A stretch of 64,000 bases of DNA from Pomphorhynchus laevis (lineage: Eukaryota > Acanthocephala > Palaeacanthocephala > Echinorhynchida > Pomphorhynchidae), in contig WNNJ02002988.1 of assembly GCA_012934845.2 (NCBI GenBank), positions 37,056 to 101,055 of the forward strand, read 5' to 3'. The position numbers and the translations under genes are program-made. The notes beneath the pieces were generated by a model. That model saw nothing but the letters and a program-made list of their open reading frames with translations, was not told the DNA's origin and ran no database searches. Each line of letters begins with the position of its first letter. The stretch's first letter is position 1. Positions 10,420 to 21,610 of this stretch are shown here, in pieces.

Positions 10420-11660
10420 CCTACCTAGACAAAGCTAGGTGCAGGAAGGTTGCCCTTCCCACCACTAGCCCCCTCCAAGGAAGGTACTTGCCTCTGGGCA
10501 GTATCTTCATTTCCCCTCTTAGCCTTCAGTAGTTTTTTAATCTTGATTGGGGGGGGACTGGATGGGCCAAACCCTCTCCCATTTTTTCGAAGCTGGTATA
10601 ACTGTGGAGGCCGGTAATACTGGATTCGGATTTATAGCCCCGATTGCCATAAGTATAAAGTTCTCAAGCCTCTTATGCGAGGAATCAATTTTCTTGTCTA
10701 CCATAAGTGATATTTCTGAATCACTCATCCTATGAGGACCGGAAATAGTAGAAAATGAAGCAGCCGATTTGTACTTAGAAGGCTTAATAAAAGCTTTTTT
10801 AGGCTTTGAACGTAGGGCAGGCCCTGCGCCAGGCCGGATGGATCCCCCCAGAGTTGGTGCAGGACGGAGGGGCTTTGCAGGAGTCGTTAGAGTTAATCGC
10901 CAGCCAGGACGAAGAGCCACACATCCCACATGTGGCCGTCCCACTGCAGCTGGACCTCATATGTCCCCATTTGTGACATCGGCTGCGGTAGGGGTATGTG
11001 TATTCATCAATATCAACGATAGTAAAGTTCAGATTAAATTCAATAAAAGGGTTTGAACCGGCTTTGAACAACAGATACGCACGATCAATGGGTGCGGAAC
11101 AGAACCCTACTGGATAGGGTTGCCATCCCTACCCAGGATTTGGCGCAGATTAAAAATCCCAAATTGATTCGTCAAAGCTTTTTTATCATCCTCATCCAAT
11201 GAGACGGGCAAATTATTAATTTTAAGGGAGGCATTCATTGATTTGCAAATAAGCTCTCCTTGATCAGAGTGAAGTTTGTTGAAATAATCTATGTAAGCAT
11301 TCAATATGTCAGGTGAGATAAAAGATATATTCAATTCACCGGCAAATATTTTTATCTTGTTAAAAAGTATTCGATTTCTGTAATTATCCACAAAACCTCG
11401 AAGGAAAGTGTTATATAATCTTTCCTTTTCAATAGGTTTAATCACTTTAATAATTACAAGGATATTCATTTTCGGGATGGGGGAAGTACCTCCCCATCAT
11501 TTGAAGAAAATAAATCATCACTAACTTTAGACCGCATAGATATAATCGAAAAGTTAGGATCACTTACGTTACATTTAGCATGAGAATATGAGCAGGAACA
11601 AAAAGCCTTTGACTGCTCCGACACAAAATTTGCGTGATCGTTGTTGCGCATTTTTTGGCT
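10420..11660 (-). pseudogene. LINE ORF1 (family A2), zinc-knuckle protein
   Basis: The minus strand gives an N-terminal part (about 11651-11470) ending in the motif GEVLPP. A 120-residue part follows (11107-11469, MNILVIIKVIKPIEKE to DGNPIQ). After a frame break comes a part (10799-11071) with YTYPYRSRCHKWGHMRSSC, a CCHC-type knuckle whose first cysteine is changed. A basic C-terminal tail follows down to 10537. Multiple knuckles in ORF1 are typical of I/Jockey-superfamily LINEs, where the protein binds the element RNA. 10420-10530 holds the ORF1/ORF2 junction region, similar to 12830-12930. The protein is divergent from the plus-strand ORF1 next door. Confidence 0.65.
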
Positions 11661-12770
11661 GTTGTTGCTGCTACCACAAATTGTTTTTGATTATTGTTTC
11701 GAAAATGTGTACAAATATTAACGTCGGAAGAACAAAGAACTTCGTAAAATTCAGTTTTCCAGCACAAATTGAAGAAAACGACGATATTAAGTAATTTACT
11801 AAGTCTAAACCAACGACAACGAAGGTTAGTTACGTTTCTTTCATTAATGGTGATGGGGAGGTACTTCCTCCCATCCCAAAACCCAAAAATTTGATTGTCA
11901 TCAAGCTTAAAAAGCCGATGGAAAGGCATCTCTTATTCAATGTCTTCCTTATGCCTTTCTGTAAAAAATTGACCAACAGTGTCATTTTCAATTCAGTCAA
12001 GCTGTACGAGACAGAGCTCAAGATCTCATTTGTCTCTGCTGATCTGGCAAAGGACTATATAGATCACTTTGAATCAGCCTTATCTGAATATGGTGCAATT
12101 CTTTCTAAACCCATTCTTGGCACTCAAAAAATATCGAATTTACCCTGTCACCTTGATGATACTGATATAAAACTACTAGAAAAATCTTTCAAGGTTTCTA
12201 ACTTCCGGTTTATTCTGGGTGAACGGGCTAACCCAATACCCATTGGGTTCTGCTCTGCTCCACTGGAATACGAAGAAGTACTTATGAACTCTAAATGTAA
12301 CCCCGTTTTAGGCTTTAATCTTTGTTTTACCTTATCAAGAGAGATGAATATACCTATCCTCACTGCAGCCGGTGTCACAAATGGGGACACTGGGTCTCCA
12401 GCTGCAGTGAGACATCTACGTGTAGAGCGTGTGGGTCGTCCCACTGTGCGGCTCTACAGACTGATCTTCGTTGTGAGGCCCCTCATCATGCTCCGATTGT
12501 GGGAGGTGCCATCCTCCTTGGAGCAGGAAATGTGCTCAATTCAAACAATACTATGGCAAATTTCACAAGTCCGGTGCCGTGCATAAGCCTGCAAATTTTT
12601 CGAGTGCTGCCTCCCTACGCACGGGGGATGCTGACATAATGCGTGCGATAGATGCAAGATTGGAAGCGGTTTATATGAAAATGGAAAACCTAATTTCAAA
12701 GGTTGTGTCTGCATTCTGCAAAAATCCTTCGATTCCTTCTGCCACAATTCCGTCATCTTAAAAAAGATAG
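11588..12770 (+). pseudogene. LINE ORF1 (family A1), zinc-knuckle protein
   Basis: The conserved part starts near 11850 with GEVLPPIPKPKNLIVIKLKK and runs open to about 12330 (231-residue frame 11891-12586). After a frameshift the frame 12322-12639 carries EYTYPHCSRCHKWGHWVSSC, a complete CX2CX4HX4C knuckle, followed by CRACGSSHCA and further cysteines. The C-terminus (12579-12761) has IDARLEAVYMKMENLISK, a short helical segment. The organisation is that of an I/Jockey-type ORF1 nucleocapsid. It lies head to head with the A2 ORF1. The same break pattern is largely shared with copy 2, so it predates the duplication. Confidence 0.7.
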
Positions 12771-12964
12771 GATTCGCCCCATACAGTCTCCCAGCTTAAA
12801 GATCGGTAATATGTGAGTGGCAAACAGCATAGGGGAAATAAAGACGCTGCCCAAGGGCAAGTACCGACCCCGGGTTAGGCTAGTGGCGGGAAGAGAACCT
12901 TCCTCACCTAGCTCTGTCTAGGTAGGCAATCCCCCTACGAAGAGGTGGTGCAATTTTGTCGGGA

Positions 12965-13890
12965 TAATAGCCACCGTCTGGTAGTGGCTGTTTTCCTCAA
13001 CTTTTCTGCTGCTTCTGACCGCATTTCCGTTCCTTATGTAACTCTTTTCTTAGGTCCCTCGGGTTGCCTGCGATAATTGTGAACCGAGTGGAGATCCTGC
13101 TGTATACCAAGCGATTTTACTATGAAGACGACCCTGATGCGCATCGATTCTAACCTATTACGGGTGTACCTCAGGTATCCCCACTTTCTCCCATCTTATA
13201 TCTTGCTGCCTCCATTAATCTATTCAAAATTTTTAAACGTGAACAACGTCTTGTGGTGTACGCTGATGCCACCACAGCCCTGTTCACTGGACGCAGGTGT
13301 AAAGACGTAGTCTTCGACATCAGAGACTACGAATGCCAGTTTATTCTTCGAAACGTCTATCACCAAATATACAAGTATCGCGGATTGAAGCACCAGGAAC
13401 ACACCTGTCTAATACCTATGCCAAAACGCAATTTGTAATTTTGGCAGCCATCATATATTTTGTAACAATAAGATCGTTTGAAACTAAGGACGTATCAACG
13501 TTGTCTTCATCTTCATAGGCACTAGTATCAGACAGACTCGAGGAGTCACGAGACATTTTTAATTATGTGTTTAAGTTCTTAAAATTTTTTGTTCTCAAAG
13601 ACCAGTTACCCATATCCAATCTTATTTTAAAATGCGCCAAATCGCAGGCGATTGTCTTTCATGGCACCCATGCAACTAAGAAAAAACTTAAGAGATTAGC
13701 ACTCTCCGCGCTCTCCTCTATATTTACCTATGAACAACTTCCCATTTTCACAAGTCGAGTAAAATACCTAGGGTTAACCGTTACGGTGAACTGGTCGGCG
13801 AAAGCCGACCTGGATAGATTCAAATGTATCCTGAAGAAAGCTAGGTGGGCCCTGAAACGGGCTCAGCATCTGTCATTGACAGGGAACACA
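12965..13890 (+). pseudogene. LINE family A1 reverse transcriptase, truncated
   Basis: Broken frames give FSAASDRISVPYV (RT motif A region), GVPQ-like then SPILYLAASINLFK, VVYADATTALFTG (motif C with YADA in place of YADD), and DQLPISNLILKCAKSQAIVFHG. They continue with FTSRVKYLGLTV and KARWALKRAQHL. The endonuclease and most of the fingers domain are missing. An unrelated 230-250-bp stretch (about 13320-13560) splits the frame after the YADA box. In copy 1 the fragment ends at the deletion joint at about 13890. Confidence 0.65.
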
Positions 13891-15620
13891 CATGTGCGCC
13901 CAGGCAGCTATCCAACTCTTCTCCATAATCGGTAATGATAGTTTGACTAAATTTAATTCCTACATCTCATCGCAAGCTACCGCGTTACTTTCGACTCCCT
14001 ATAAAGGTCGAATATACAATCCCACTCCAACAAAACTCAAGGTACTAGCTAAAATGCTACACCATCCTAATCTCTCTCTTTCCACCAGACAGGTCCTCTC
14101 GAATCAATACTGGAGCACCATATATAGGTTCCAGCTGAGTAGGGATAGGGCGAGCCTTACTCACCTTAACTCTTCTCAGTGTTCCTTTTGGAAGATATTT
14201 AAGAAATTTGTCTGCTGAAGGGAGAGAGCCTTGAGTTGGATCGGTAGCATAGGACTAGACAAAGTTTTGGAGGAGGCACCATCCCTACATAATTATGGAG
14301 CCACTCTATCTCCCCCACCAATACCGTCTTGGTGTGACTAGGAGCAGAGACTTATCTGTCACAAATATCTTAAACTCCTGGGGCCACTTCCAGGCATTTC
14401 CAAATACCACGCGCCATTCCACTCGGGACTGTCAACTTTTGACAGATAGTCAGAGAAAGGAGGTAGTTATCACCATGCTACTAGCCTCCCCGTCTGATGT
14501 TGCTGGCATTAATATCAGTCGTCGTGTTTTTACACCAAAAAAGAAATCGATTTCATGTTCTAAAGACCTGCAGTTCATTTCGATTCAAAACTCCCTCATC
14601 TCCATTTATGAAAAAGCGCTAGCGCGTAAAATCCGCGACCATCTAAGTAGGCGAAATTTAATCCTACCAGGTTTGCATGGGTACGTAAAAGATCGCTCGG
14701 TCCATTCAGCAATAGGTGAAGTACATCAGTTTTGTCAAGAACAGTCATCAGCTTGCTCTTGAGTTTTCTGCTGCATTTGACCGCATTTCCATTCCTTTTG
14801 TTGTCTATTCTCTCAGGTCCATTGGGTTGCCTGCGAAAATTGTTAACATTGTGGAAATATTGTTATATATCGAAAACTTGATTAAAGCTTTAAACGCAAT
14901 CAACATCTAGTGGTATACGCTGATGATACCACAACCCTGTTCTATGGACGCACGTGCAAAGATGTAATCTCTGACATCAGCCGTTTCTTTTTAAAATTAA
15001 AAGATCAGTTACCCATATCTAATCTTATTTTAAACTCCTCCAAATCGCAGGTGGTAGTCTTTCATGGCACTCCTGCGACAAAGAAAAGATTAAAGAGACT
15101 AACACTCTCAGCTTTATCTTCCATATTGACTAATCAACCTCTTCCTACTTTCACAAGTCGAGTAAAATAGAGGTTCATCATTACGGTGAACTGGTCAGCG
15201 AAAGCTTACCTGGATAGACTCAAACGTATCCTGAAGAGAGCTAGGTTGGCCCTGAAACGGACTCGGCATCTGTCATTGAATGGGAAAACTTAAGGGCGCC
15301 TCTAAGGTACTTGGGCTATCTCGGGATTAGTCTTATTCTCAAGAGGACGTCCCCCAGAGCAAATACTAAGGTTTATCAAGCTCCTCATCTCGCGATTACC
15401 GAGCATAGTCTGCCTCGATTAGACTCTTCGGGGTTGAAAGACCCCGGGTGTTTCAGTCAGAGAGCGGCGTGTTGGATTGGCTGGAGGGCCTAGATCCCGC
15501 TGGACCTAATGCCGTAAGGAGTGAGTTGGAAGAAGACTGCAGTTGATTGACTGTTATTTTTTGAAACACATTTTTTCTCGTCTTTTATTCCGATCCATGT
15601 ATTTATTATTATTTAACAAA
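13890..15620 (+). pseudogene. LINE family B, linker, RT and 3' UTR
   Basis: After the deletion joint the linker region reads NPTPTKLKVLAKMLHH and SSQCSFWKIFKKFVC (13892-14218), then NILNSWGHFQ and the RT. The RT parts are LHGYVKDRSVHSAI (14690), SAAFDRISIPFVVYSL (motif A), VVYADDTTTLFYG with an intact YADD (14910), and NLILNSSKSQVVVFHG. The ORF breaks near 15170. The 3' region has CRATC-like debris and an AT-rich UTR with AATAAA-like runs. It is clearly the same family as 8412-9506 (-) and 39226-42900 (+). Several frameshifts make it inactive. Confidence 0.7.
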
Positions 15621-15984
15621 TCCCTTATTATTATGTACCTGCATTGTGAATACTTGTCGATTCTGCAGACTATATCTGTAAATCGAAAATAATTTTTCCA
15701 TTTATAGATTTACCTTTTTAAACTATGTCGAATTATAATTTAAACAAAGTTTAAAAGATTACAATATATCCTATTTATATTGCCATTTTATCTTCCTTCT
15801 CTCATATGGAGTCCAGTATCCCTCACTTCTACAAATTCACAGTTCAATTCTGAAGTAGGGTCGGTCCATGTAGTGTACCAATTGCTAAACAATGTCAAGG
15901 AAACTGACTAGAGGTGAGTATCTTGCATATCGTTCTGAATAGGCTGAAATTTAGGTTCTAATACAGTTATATCCTCCCACTCTG

Positions 15985-16545
15985 TTCTTGTATGTATCTT
16001 CTTTTATCGCTTCTTTTCCCTAAAATCGATTACTGCCTTAGCCTTTTTGCCAATTCTCCAAAATCCATCATCCTACCCCTACAACGAATAATCAACACCA
16101 CCGTTCGAGTGATCTTTCGTCTCCGTCACTTCGACCACACATCCACATATTTTGCCCAACTCTCCTGGCCAATTATCCACATCCTATCAAACTCCGCTTA
16201 CTCTTAGTATATTTTCGTTTCATCGTTGTCGGCTCCCCATCGTTCATCAACCTTCCTTTCTTAGACGACACTCGCCTCACCTCGCTATCGCTACGTTCCC
16301 GTCATACCCTCTTACTCCACGTTCCTAATTACTCCAACAACTACGGTCTCCGATCCTTCCTCGTCGCCGCCTCACTCGCCTGGAATCAACTCCCTCTTGA
16401 CGTCCGCCACGCTCCCTCCTTTATCACATTCAAACACCTCCTCCCTTCACACCTTCTCGACACATGATTTACATTTTTGTTCTGATGTGGTCATGTAAAC
16501 GTGCGCTGGCACGCATTTGTTATGTTAAAATAAATCTTTTTTCAC
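15985..16545 (+). pseudogene. CR1-like LINE, short 3' end copy
   Basis: A 5'-truncated CR1-like insertion encoding LLFPKIDYCLSLFANSP, then FRLRHFDHTSTYFAQLSW, and, after breaks, the WNQLPLDVRHAPS C-terminus. A 3' UTR follows with the hairpin at 16499-16514 and a TTAAAATAAATC end. It is duplicated at 43240-43800. Confidence 0.75.
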
Positions 16546-16626
16546 TCTAACTTCACCGATTTGCGTTTATCATTAAAATCTTTAGGTAAGGCATGTTTCA
16601 ATCATTTGAATTTATACTTATTATTT

Positions 16627-16968
16627 TTAAATATATATCCATCTTGATCTGTATCTTAAAATATTTAGGAACGATGAGGTGCAATTGAAAGTCAACAATA
16701 TTATTTTGATATTTCGCGAGTAACCTCTAGCGTCTTCAGAGATTGAAAACACATTGATGTGTTTCCAATTTTGATCAGGTGTAATTACACCTGATCGTTC
16801 CTGAATACTCATAATTTTACATTGTATGCACATCTATCCAAAATTAATTGTCTACACATACGCCTTCTGGCTAATGTGCACTGGTGCGGAATACTTATTT
16901 TCCCTATATCGTTAATAAGAGAGCCAACGTGAGTATCATCGGCCTCATTTAAATCTCCAATTATCAAT
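16627..16968 (-). repeat. PLE-terminus-like repeat with hammerhead-like motif
   Basis: On the minus strand 16700-16742 reads CTGAAGA, C, a GC..GAG/CTC..GC stem, GAAA, the self-complementary ATAT, then C. This is the same variant hammerhead layout as at 32.1 kb. A perfect 22-bp palindrome (ATCAGGTGTAA and its complement) lies near 16778-16799. From 16968 to 16823 the minus strand also reads LIIGDLNEADDTHVGSLI, which resembles the GDLN strand of a LINE endonuclease and ends shortly after. The identity of that coding scrap is unclear. The whole block is repeated at 43885-44226. Confidence 0.5.
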
Positions 16969-16984
16969 TGTGCGCTATTTAAAA

Positions 16985-19930
16985 AAATAATAATACAAAT
17001 TTATTTAATGTAGCAAATGCGTACAAGCTGTACGCTTACAAGTCCACAAACAAAAATGAAAAAGTCAAGCAGATAAATTGTTTAAATGGGATCGGATTTG
17101 TCGTTTGAAGCACGGCAGGGAAGTTGATTGGCGTATATGAATGGGCAGCTGGTTCCACGATAGAGGAGCAGCCACCAGGAAGGAGCGGAGTCCAAAGGAG
17201 GTAGAGTAGTTTGGGACATGTAAAAGAAGGGAATTACAGGAACGCAATGAACGCTAAACAGAACGAGAATTATTAAGAAAAGGAAGGTTGAGAAATGAAG
17301 GGGTATGAAAAGTTACAAGGCGGAAAGCAACGATAAGAAGACGAATTTGTACACGACTATAAATGGCAGGCCAATCAAGAGAAACAAGATGGTGGGATGT
17401 ATGATCAAAACGACGAAGACGGGGGCGAATTCGGACGGCTGCGTTGACGATGCGTTGTAGGGGAAGAAGAGTGGATTTAGGTGAGTTGGAAAATAGACTA
17501 ATACAATAATCGAGTCTAGAAAAAAGGAGAGAAGATATGAGTCATACAAGGGAAATCGATCAATCTACGAACTTGCCGGAGGTTGCGGAGTATCAAGGTA
17601 GATGAGCGTACTTTATCTCTAACGAAAGGTTTAAGTGAAAGTCGGTTGTCAAAATGGAAGCCTAGGAAAACGAGATTATCAACGATAGGAAGAATTGTAG
17701 AATTTAATGATACGAAGGGAGGTTCTAAGCCGAGGCGTCGAGGTATGATCCACATAATTTTGGATTTATCAGCATTCAGAGAAAGGCGAAGGGAAGAAAG
17801 ATGATTGGAAATTGAGACAAGACAGTCGGAAGCAGAAACACTAAGATCGTGAATACGATAAACAGGTGCATGAGCATAGATGATAATGTCATCTGCATAT
17901 TGCATAAGATGGAAGTTAAATTTATGAGAAATCGAAGACAAATCACCGATAAGAAGAGAGAAAAGCATAGGGCCTAATACGGACCCTTGTGGAACACCGG
18001 ACGGAATGGACGAAGGATGGGAGAGAGAAGAGTTAGAATAGACGCGAAATGTACGGTTTGATAGATATGAAGAAAACTATGATACAGTGGGTAAAGAGAA
18101 GCCATAATCATGACGAAGACGATGGAGAAGAATCGAGTGATCGACGATGTCGAAAGCAGACGATAGATCAAGAGAAACTATGACACTACATAATTTATGA
18201 TCGCGCGATATGAGTAAGTCGTTATAAACTTTAAGACATGCAATTTCGGTAGAGTAATTAGAGCGAAAATCGGCTTGGAATGGAGGAAATAAGTTAGAGG
18301 AATATATATATATATTAACTTGCTTAAGAACGAGACGCTCAAGGAGTTTAGAGAGAGTTGGGAGAAGTGAAATAGGACGGTACGAAGATGGTAGTGAGGA
18401 GTCGAGAGATTGCTTTGATGAGAGGACGAACAGTGGCGCATTTCCAGATGGAAGGAAATGTACGGCTACGGATGGAAGAGTTGAACAATGTGGTTAGGTA
18501 GGGTAAGATAGAGGAGCAGATATTTTTAAGCAAGTGAGTGGGAATTGGGGCAGAAGGAGAGGTTTTATTAGGTAATGACAGCAGAACCGAAGAAACTTCA
18601 TCAGACGAAACGGGAAGAAGGTGAAATAGTTCTGGGAGGGAAGTATTTAAAGATAAGAGTGGGTACAAGGGGGCTATGGGTAGTAGGGAAAGTAAATTAG
18701 ATAGCTTAGCTTGTAGATAAGAAGAAAATTCATCAGGATTTATATTACAAGGGGTAGATGATCGTGAAAGAATTGAGTTAAAGATTTTCCAATGAGATTT
18801 AGAGTTAGAAGATGACTCGAGTTGATTTCGCCAAAAGAGAGTACGTTTAGTACGTATAAGAATAAGATGTGAACGGCGTTGAGAAAAGTAGGAATCACGA
18901 AGATTTGGAGTGAGTGAGTTGGGAGAACGTTTAAGCGTTTATACATACGAAAAGAGTGACGGAGCCGACGCTTAGAAAGACTACAGTCAGAATCGAACCA
19001 GGGAGCATGGCGCAAGCGCTGGGAACGTCGAAGTCGACTAGGCAGAAGGTTATTGAGGATTGACGTAAGTTCAGAATTAAATAGAATGCATAGATCATCG
19101 GGAGAGAGATAGTTAAGAGGAAGTGAAAAGAGTGAATAATTGAGTAAGGCTGTGCAGAGAATAAGGATATCGAGAAGCTTCCAGGGTCGACTTGGTGTAG
19201 ATAATGGTAAAGACGGAGAAGGAGGATGGGGACGAGTAAGAGTGACAAGGAAATGATTGGACAAACCAGGATCAGTAATTGACAAGGAGGTATAGTCATT
19301 GAAGCAGTTAGGAACAGCAATATAGTCAAGAGCACCACCGAGAATATGAATTGTGCTTGTTGAAAGTAATTTATAGTTAAAATTAGAAAAAATATTAGTT
19401 AAAGTGATAGAGTCAGACGGGCGATCAAGACGAATGTTAAAGTCACCGAGAACAAAAGAAGGAGTATAAGACAATGAACAGTGAGACATTAGATCTGCAA
19501 GGTCGTTAAAGAAAATACGTGAGGGGGCAACTGAACCTGGGCGATATACAATCACAAGTTCCAGAGGGAAAGGCGTTGATAATCTGCATATGAGTAATTC
19601 GAACGAAGTGTAACGGATGTTAACGTTGATTTTACGTAAAGACATTGGGTGACGAGCAATGGCAACAATACCGCCATGGTTAGAAGCAGTAGATGTATGA
19701 GATGCAATGTGACGAGCTGATTCAACTAGAGAACAACCAGAGCGACACAGACGACGAATAGCAAGATCGTCGGAGTCAGAGTGCCAGGATTCGGTAATGC
19801 AGAGAATGTCGATAGATAATTGATCGAAGATATCAATAAGCATATCAGCTTTATGAAGAATGGAGCGAGTGTTAAATAGACTAAGTCGAAAAGTATGCTT
19901 AGGAGCGAGATCGACTAGCGAAGAAGACAA
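16985..19930 (-). pseudogene. CR1-like LINE ORF2: endonuclease and reverse transcriptase
   Basis: The 396-residue open frame 18740-19930 begins MSSSLVDLAPKHTFRLSLFN, 17 bases after the ORF1 stop, and is an apurinic endonuclease. It holds NTRSILHKAD, ILCITESWH, GGIVAIARH, VIVYRPGS, FVLGDFNIRLDRP and LGGALDYIAV. The RT follows in several frames: LSLPNKTSPSAPIPTHLLK (18348-18668), a motif A part near 18130-18180, LMQYADDIIIYAHAP (catalytic YADD, 17516-17968) and LGFHFDNRLSLK. The C-terminus is NYSTSFGLRSFLVAAPLSWN (17065-17247). At least five frame breaks lie in the RT half. The 3' UTR ends with a hairpin at 17019-17035. Confidence 0.85.
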
Positions 19931-19947
19931 GGGGAAGAGATGGGACG

Positions 19948-21240
19948 CTATCGAATTTTTGGCCTTGTGTGTACAACGTGAAAATTTCCGTTGATTTGAC
20001 GTATAAATAAAGATGACTCGCCGTTTGTTTCACGTCGATGTTTCTCGATGCGAGCTAAATTGAGCTGAGCAATATCAGAACGGGAGCGGTGAGGAAAGAT
20101 ACGGCAAGTAGATGAAGGTGTAAGAAGTTTAAAACATTGGGAGAGTACTGAAGAGGCATGTGAATTATGTCGGAAAACGATTTTTAAGAGTGGAGGACTG
20201 AGATGATTGGATTTAGTGGATTTGTTTAAACGAATAAAGGATACAGGATCGATATTATTGAAGAGGGATGGGTTATCATCAGGAAGAATGGTTGCTAGGA
20301 TAGACCTGAAAGCAAATACATCATCATCGAGGCGAGATTGTGGAGAAGCAGATTCGGAAAGCTTTAAGTTTGATATGATTATACAGCGATCGCGCGAATG
20401 AAAACGATTTCGTGGAAGTGGTGGACGAACAGAGCTGGTAGGATTCGAGGCAGATGAGCAGATAGAAGTGGAAATGACAGGGGTGCTTGATAGAGAATTA
20501 ATATTGGTTGGAGCAAGTGTGACGGGAGCGGGGTGTTGAATCGGTTGATCAGAGATGTGACTGAAGATGATTTTAAATGAAGGATGTAAATTATTTGGAG
20601 GTGTTACATGGGAGTTAGAGTAAGGAGAATTAAGATAGGTTGGGGCATGAGTGACAGGAATGGAGTGTTGAATCAGTTGATCGGAAATGTTACTGGAAAT
20701 GATTTTGATAGAAGGATGTAAATTATTGAGAAGTGATACGGGGGAAGTCGAGTAAGAAGTACGTGAAGAGAATAAAGAAGCTTGAGATTTATTTAGATTG
20801 GGGGAGGAATAGGAAAGAGGAGGTACGAGATGAAAAGCTTTACCGTTAGCATTGTTATAATTAGAAAGATTAACGGAAGTTTGGTACGTAGTTGAACGAG
20901 GAGTGTTTGAAAGAGTAGGTTCCATAATGAGATTAAAAGATGCGAAGTCAGGTGTTGATGCGAGGGAAACATCTAAAACAGCATTGGTCTGAGTGATCGT
21001 GTGTGATACAGGAGTAGAGGAGCAGGATAACTGTAGTAGTCGTACTGATGTACAAAAACCGCATGTGAACTGTTTACGTTTATACACCGAGTGGTCGGAT
21101 ATTTTAACACGAACAAGTGTCCATACATCACAATCTTTGGAATCGCATCCAACTTCAAGGCTGGTATAACCATCATTGCATTCCGATGTGGAACACTGTT
21201 GATCAGAAACAGGGATCTGAGATCGCGCTTTTTTAGGCAT
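19948..21240 (-). CDS. CR1-like LINE ORF1 with PHD-like zinc finger, intact
   Basis: An uninterrupted 430-residue frame from ATG at 21240 to a stop at 19948. Residues about 16-65 contain a cysteine cluster ending FTCGFC, the PHD-like finger found in ORF1 of CR1-group LINEs. Residues about 90-270 are serine/threonine/proline-rich, with two internal repeats around LNNLHPSIKI / LNNLHPSFKI. Residues about 290-430 form the RRM-like part, with RCIIISNLKLSES, then LPPL-like LKIVFRHNSHAS, and the C-terminus HVVHTRPKIR. It would coat the element RNA. The related copy at 49850-50824 shares finger and C-terminus. The open frame, against a broken ORF2, is notable. Confidence 0.8.
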   Translation of the reverse strand: MPKKARSQIPVSDQQCSTSECNDGYTSLEVGCDSKDCDVWTLVRVKISDHSVYKRKQFTCGFCTSVRLLQLSCSSTPVSHTITQTNAVLDVSLASTPDFASFNLIMEPTLSNTPRSTTYQTSVNLSNYNNANGKAFHLVPPLSYSSPNLNKSQASLFSSRTSYSTSPVSLLNNLHPSIKIISSNISDQLIQHSIPVTHAPTYLNSPYSNSHVTPPNNLHPSFKIIFSHISDQPIQHPAPVTLAPTNINSLSSTPVISTSICSSASNPTSSVRPPLPRNRFHSRDRCIIISNLKLSESASPQSRLDDDVFAFRSILATILPDDNPSLFNNIDPVSFIRLNKSTKSNHLSPPLLKIVFRHNSHASSVLSQCFKLLTPSSTCRIFPHRSRSDIAQLNLARIEKHRRETNGESSLFIRQINGNFHVVHTRPKIR

Positions 21241-21287
21241 GACCTTTTATCGATAGATTAAGCTCAATCCGCGAGCGTAGCGAGCGG

Positions 21288-21610
21288 AACTGACAGGAAT
21301 AATCTGGAACTGACAGGAATAATCTGGAACTGACAGGAATAATCTGGAACTGACAGGAATAATCTGGAACTGACAGGAATAATCTGGAACTGACAGGAAT
21401 AATCTGGAACTGACAGGAATAATCTGGAACTGACAGGAATAATCTGGAACTGACAGGAATAATCTGGAACTGACAGGAATAATCTGGAACTGACAGGAAT
21501 AATCTGGAACTGACAGGAATAATCTGGAACTGACAGGAATAATCTGGAACTGACAGGAATAATCTGGAACTGACAGGAATAATCTGGAACTGACAGGAAT
21601 AATCTGGAAT
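21288..21610. repeat. Perfect 20-bp tandem array (16 copies) at the 5' end of the CR1-like LINE
   Basis: The unit AACTGACAGGAATAATCTGG is repeated about 16 times with no visible variation. It lies about 50 bp upstream (in element sense) of the ORF1 start. The homogeneity implies recent expansion. The array also yields a repetitive minus-strand open frame (CQFQIIPVSSRLFLSVPDYS), which I regard as a by-product. Short tandem repeats upstream of ORF1 also occur in the related element at 50826-50950, so it is probably part of the 5' UTR or promoter. Confidence 0.85.

Larger units (their letters stand above)
10759..16968. repeat. Segmental duplication, copy 1 (6.2 kb)
   Basis: This block matches 35615-44226 with only scattered substitutions and one-base indels. 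It contains a minus-strand ORF1, a plus-strand ORF1 with RT, a second LINE and a CR1-like 3' end, in the same order as copy 2. Copy 1 lacks 38759-41158 of copy 2. The joint is at about 13890, where GTGCGCC meets CAGGCAGC with two bases of overlap. The very low divergence points to a recent event. Confidence 0.9.

Noticed and set aside
20207-20401. Plus-strand frames antisense to the CR1-like ORF1
   Set aside because: Shadows of the minus-strand CDS; no motif.
21288-21610. CRISPR-like array
   Set aside because: Units are head to tail with no spacers, in a eukaryotic LINE 5' end; this is a minisatellite.
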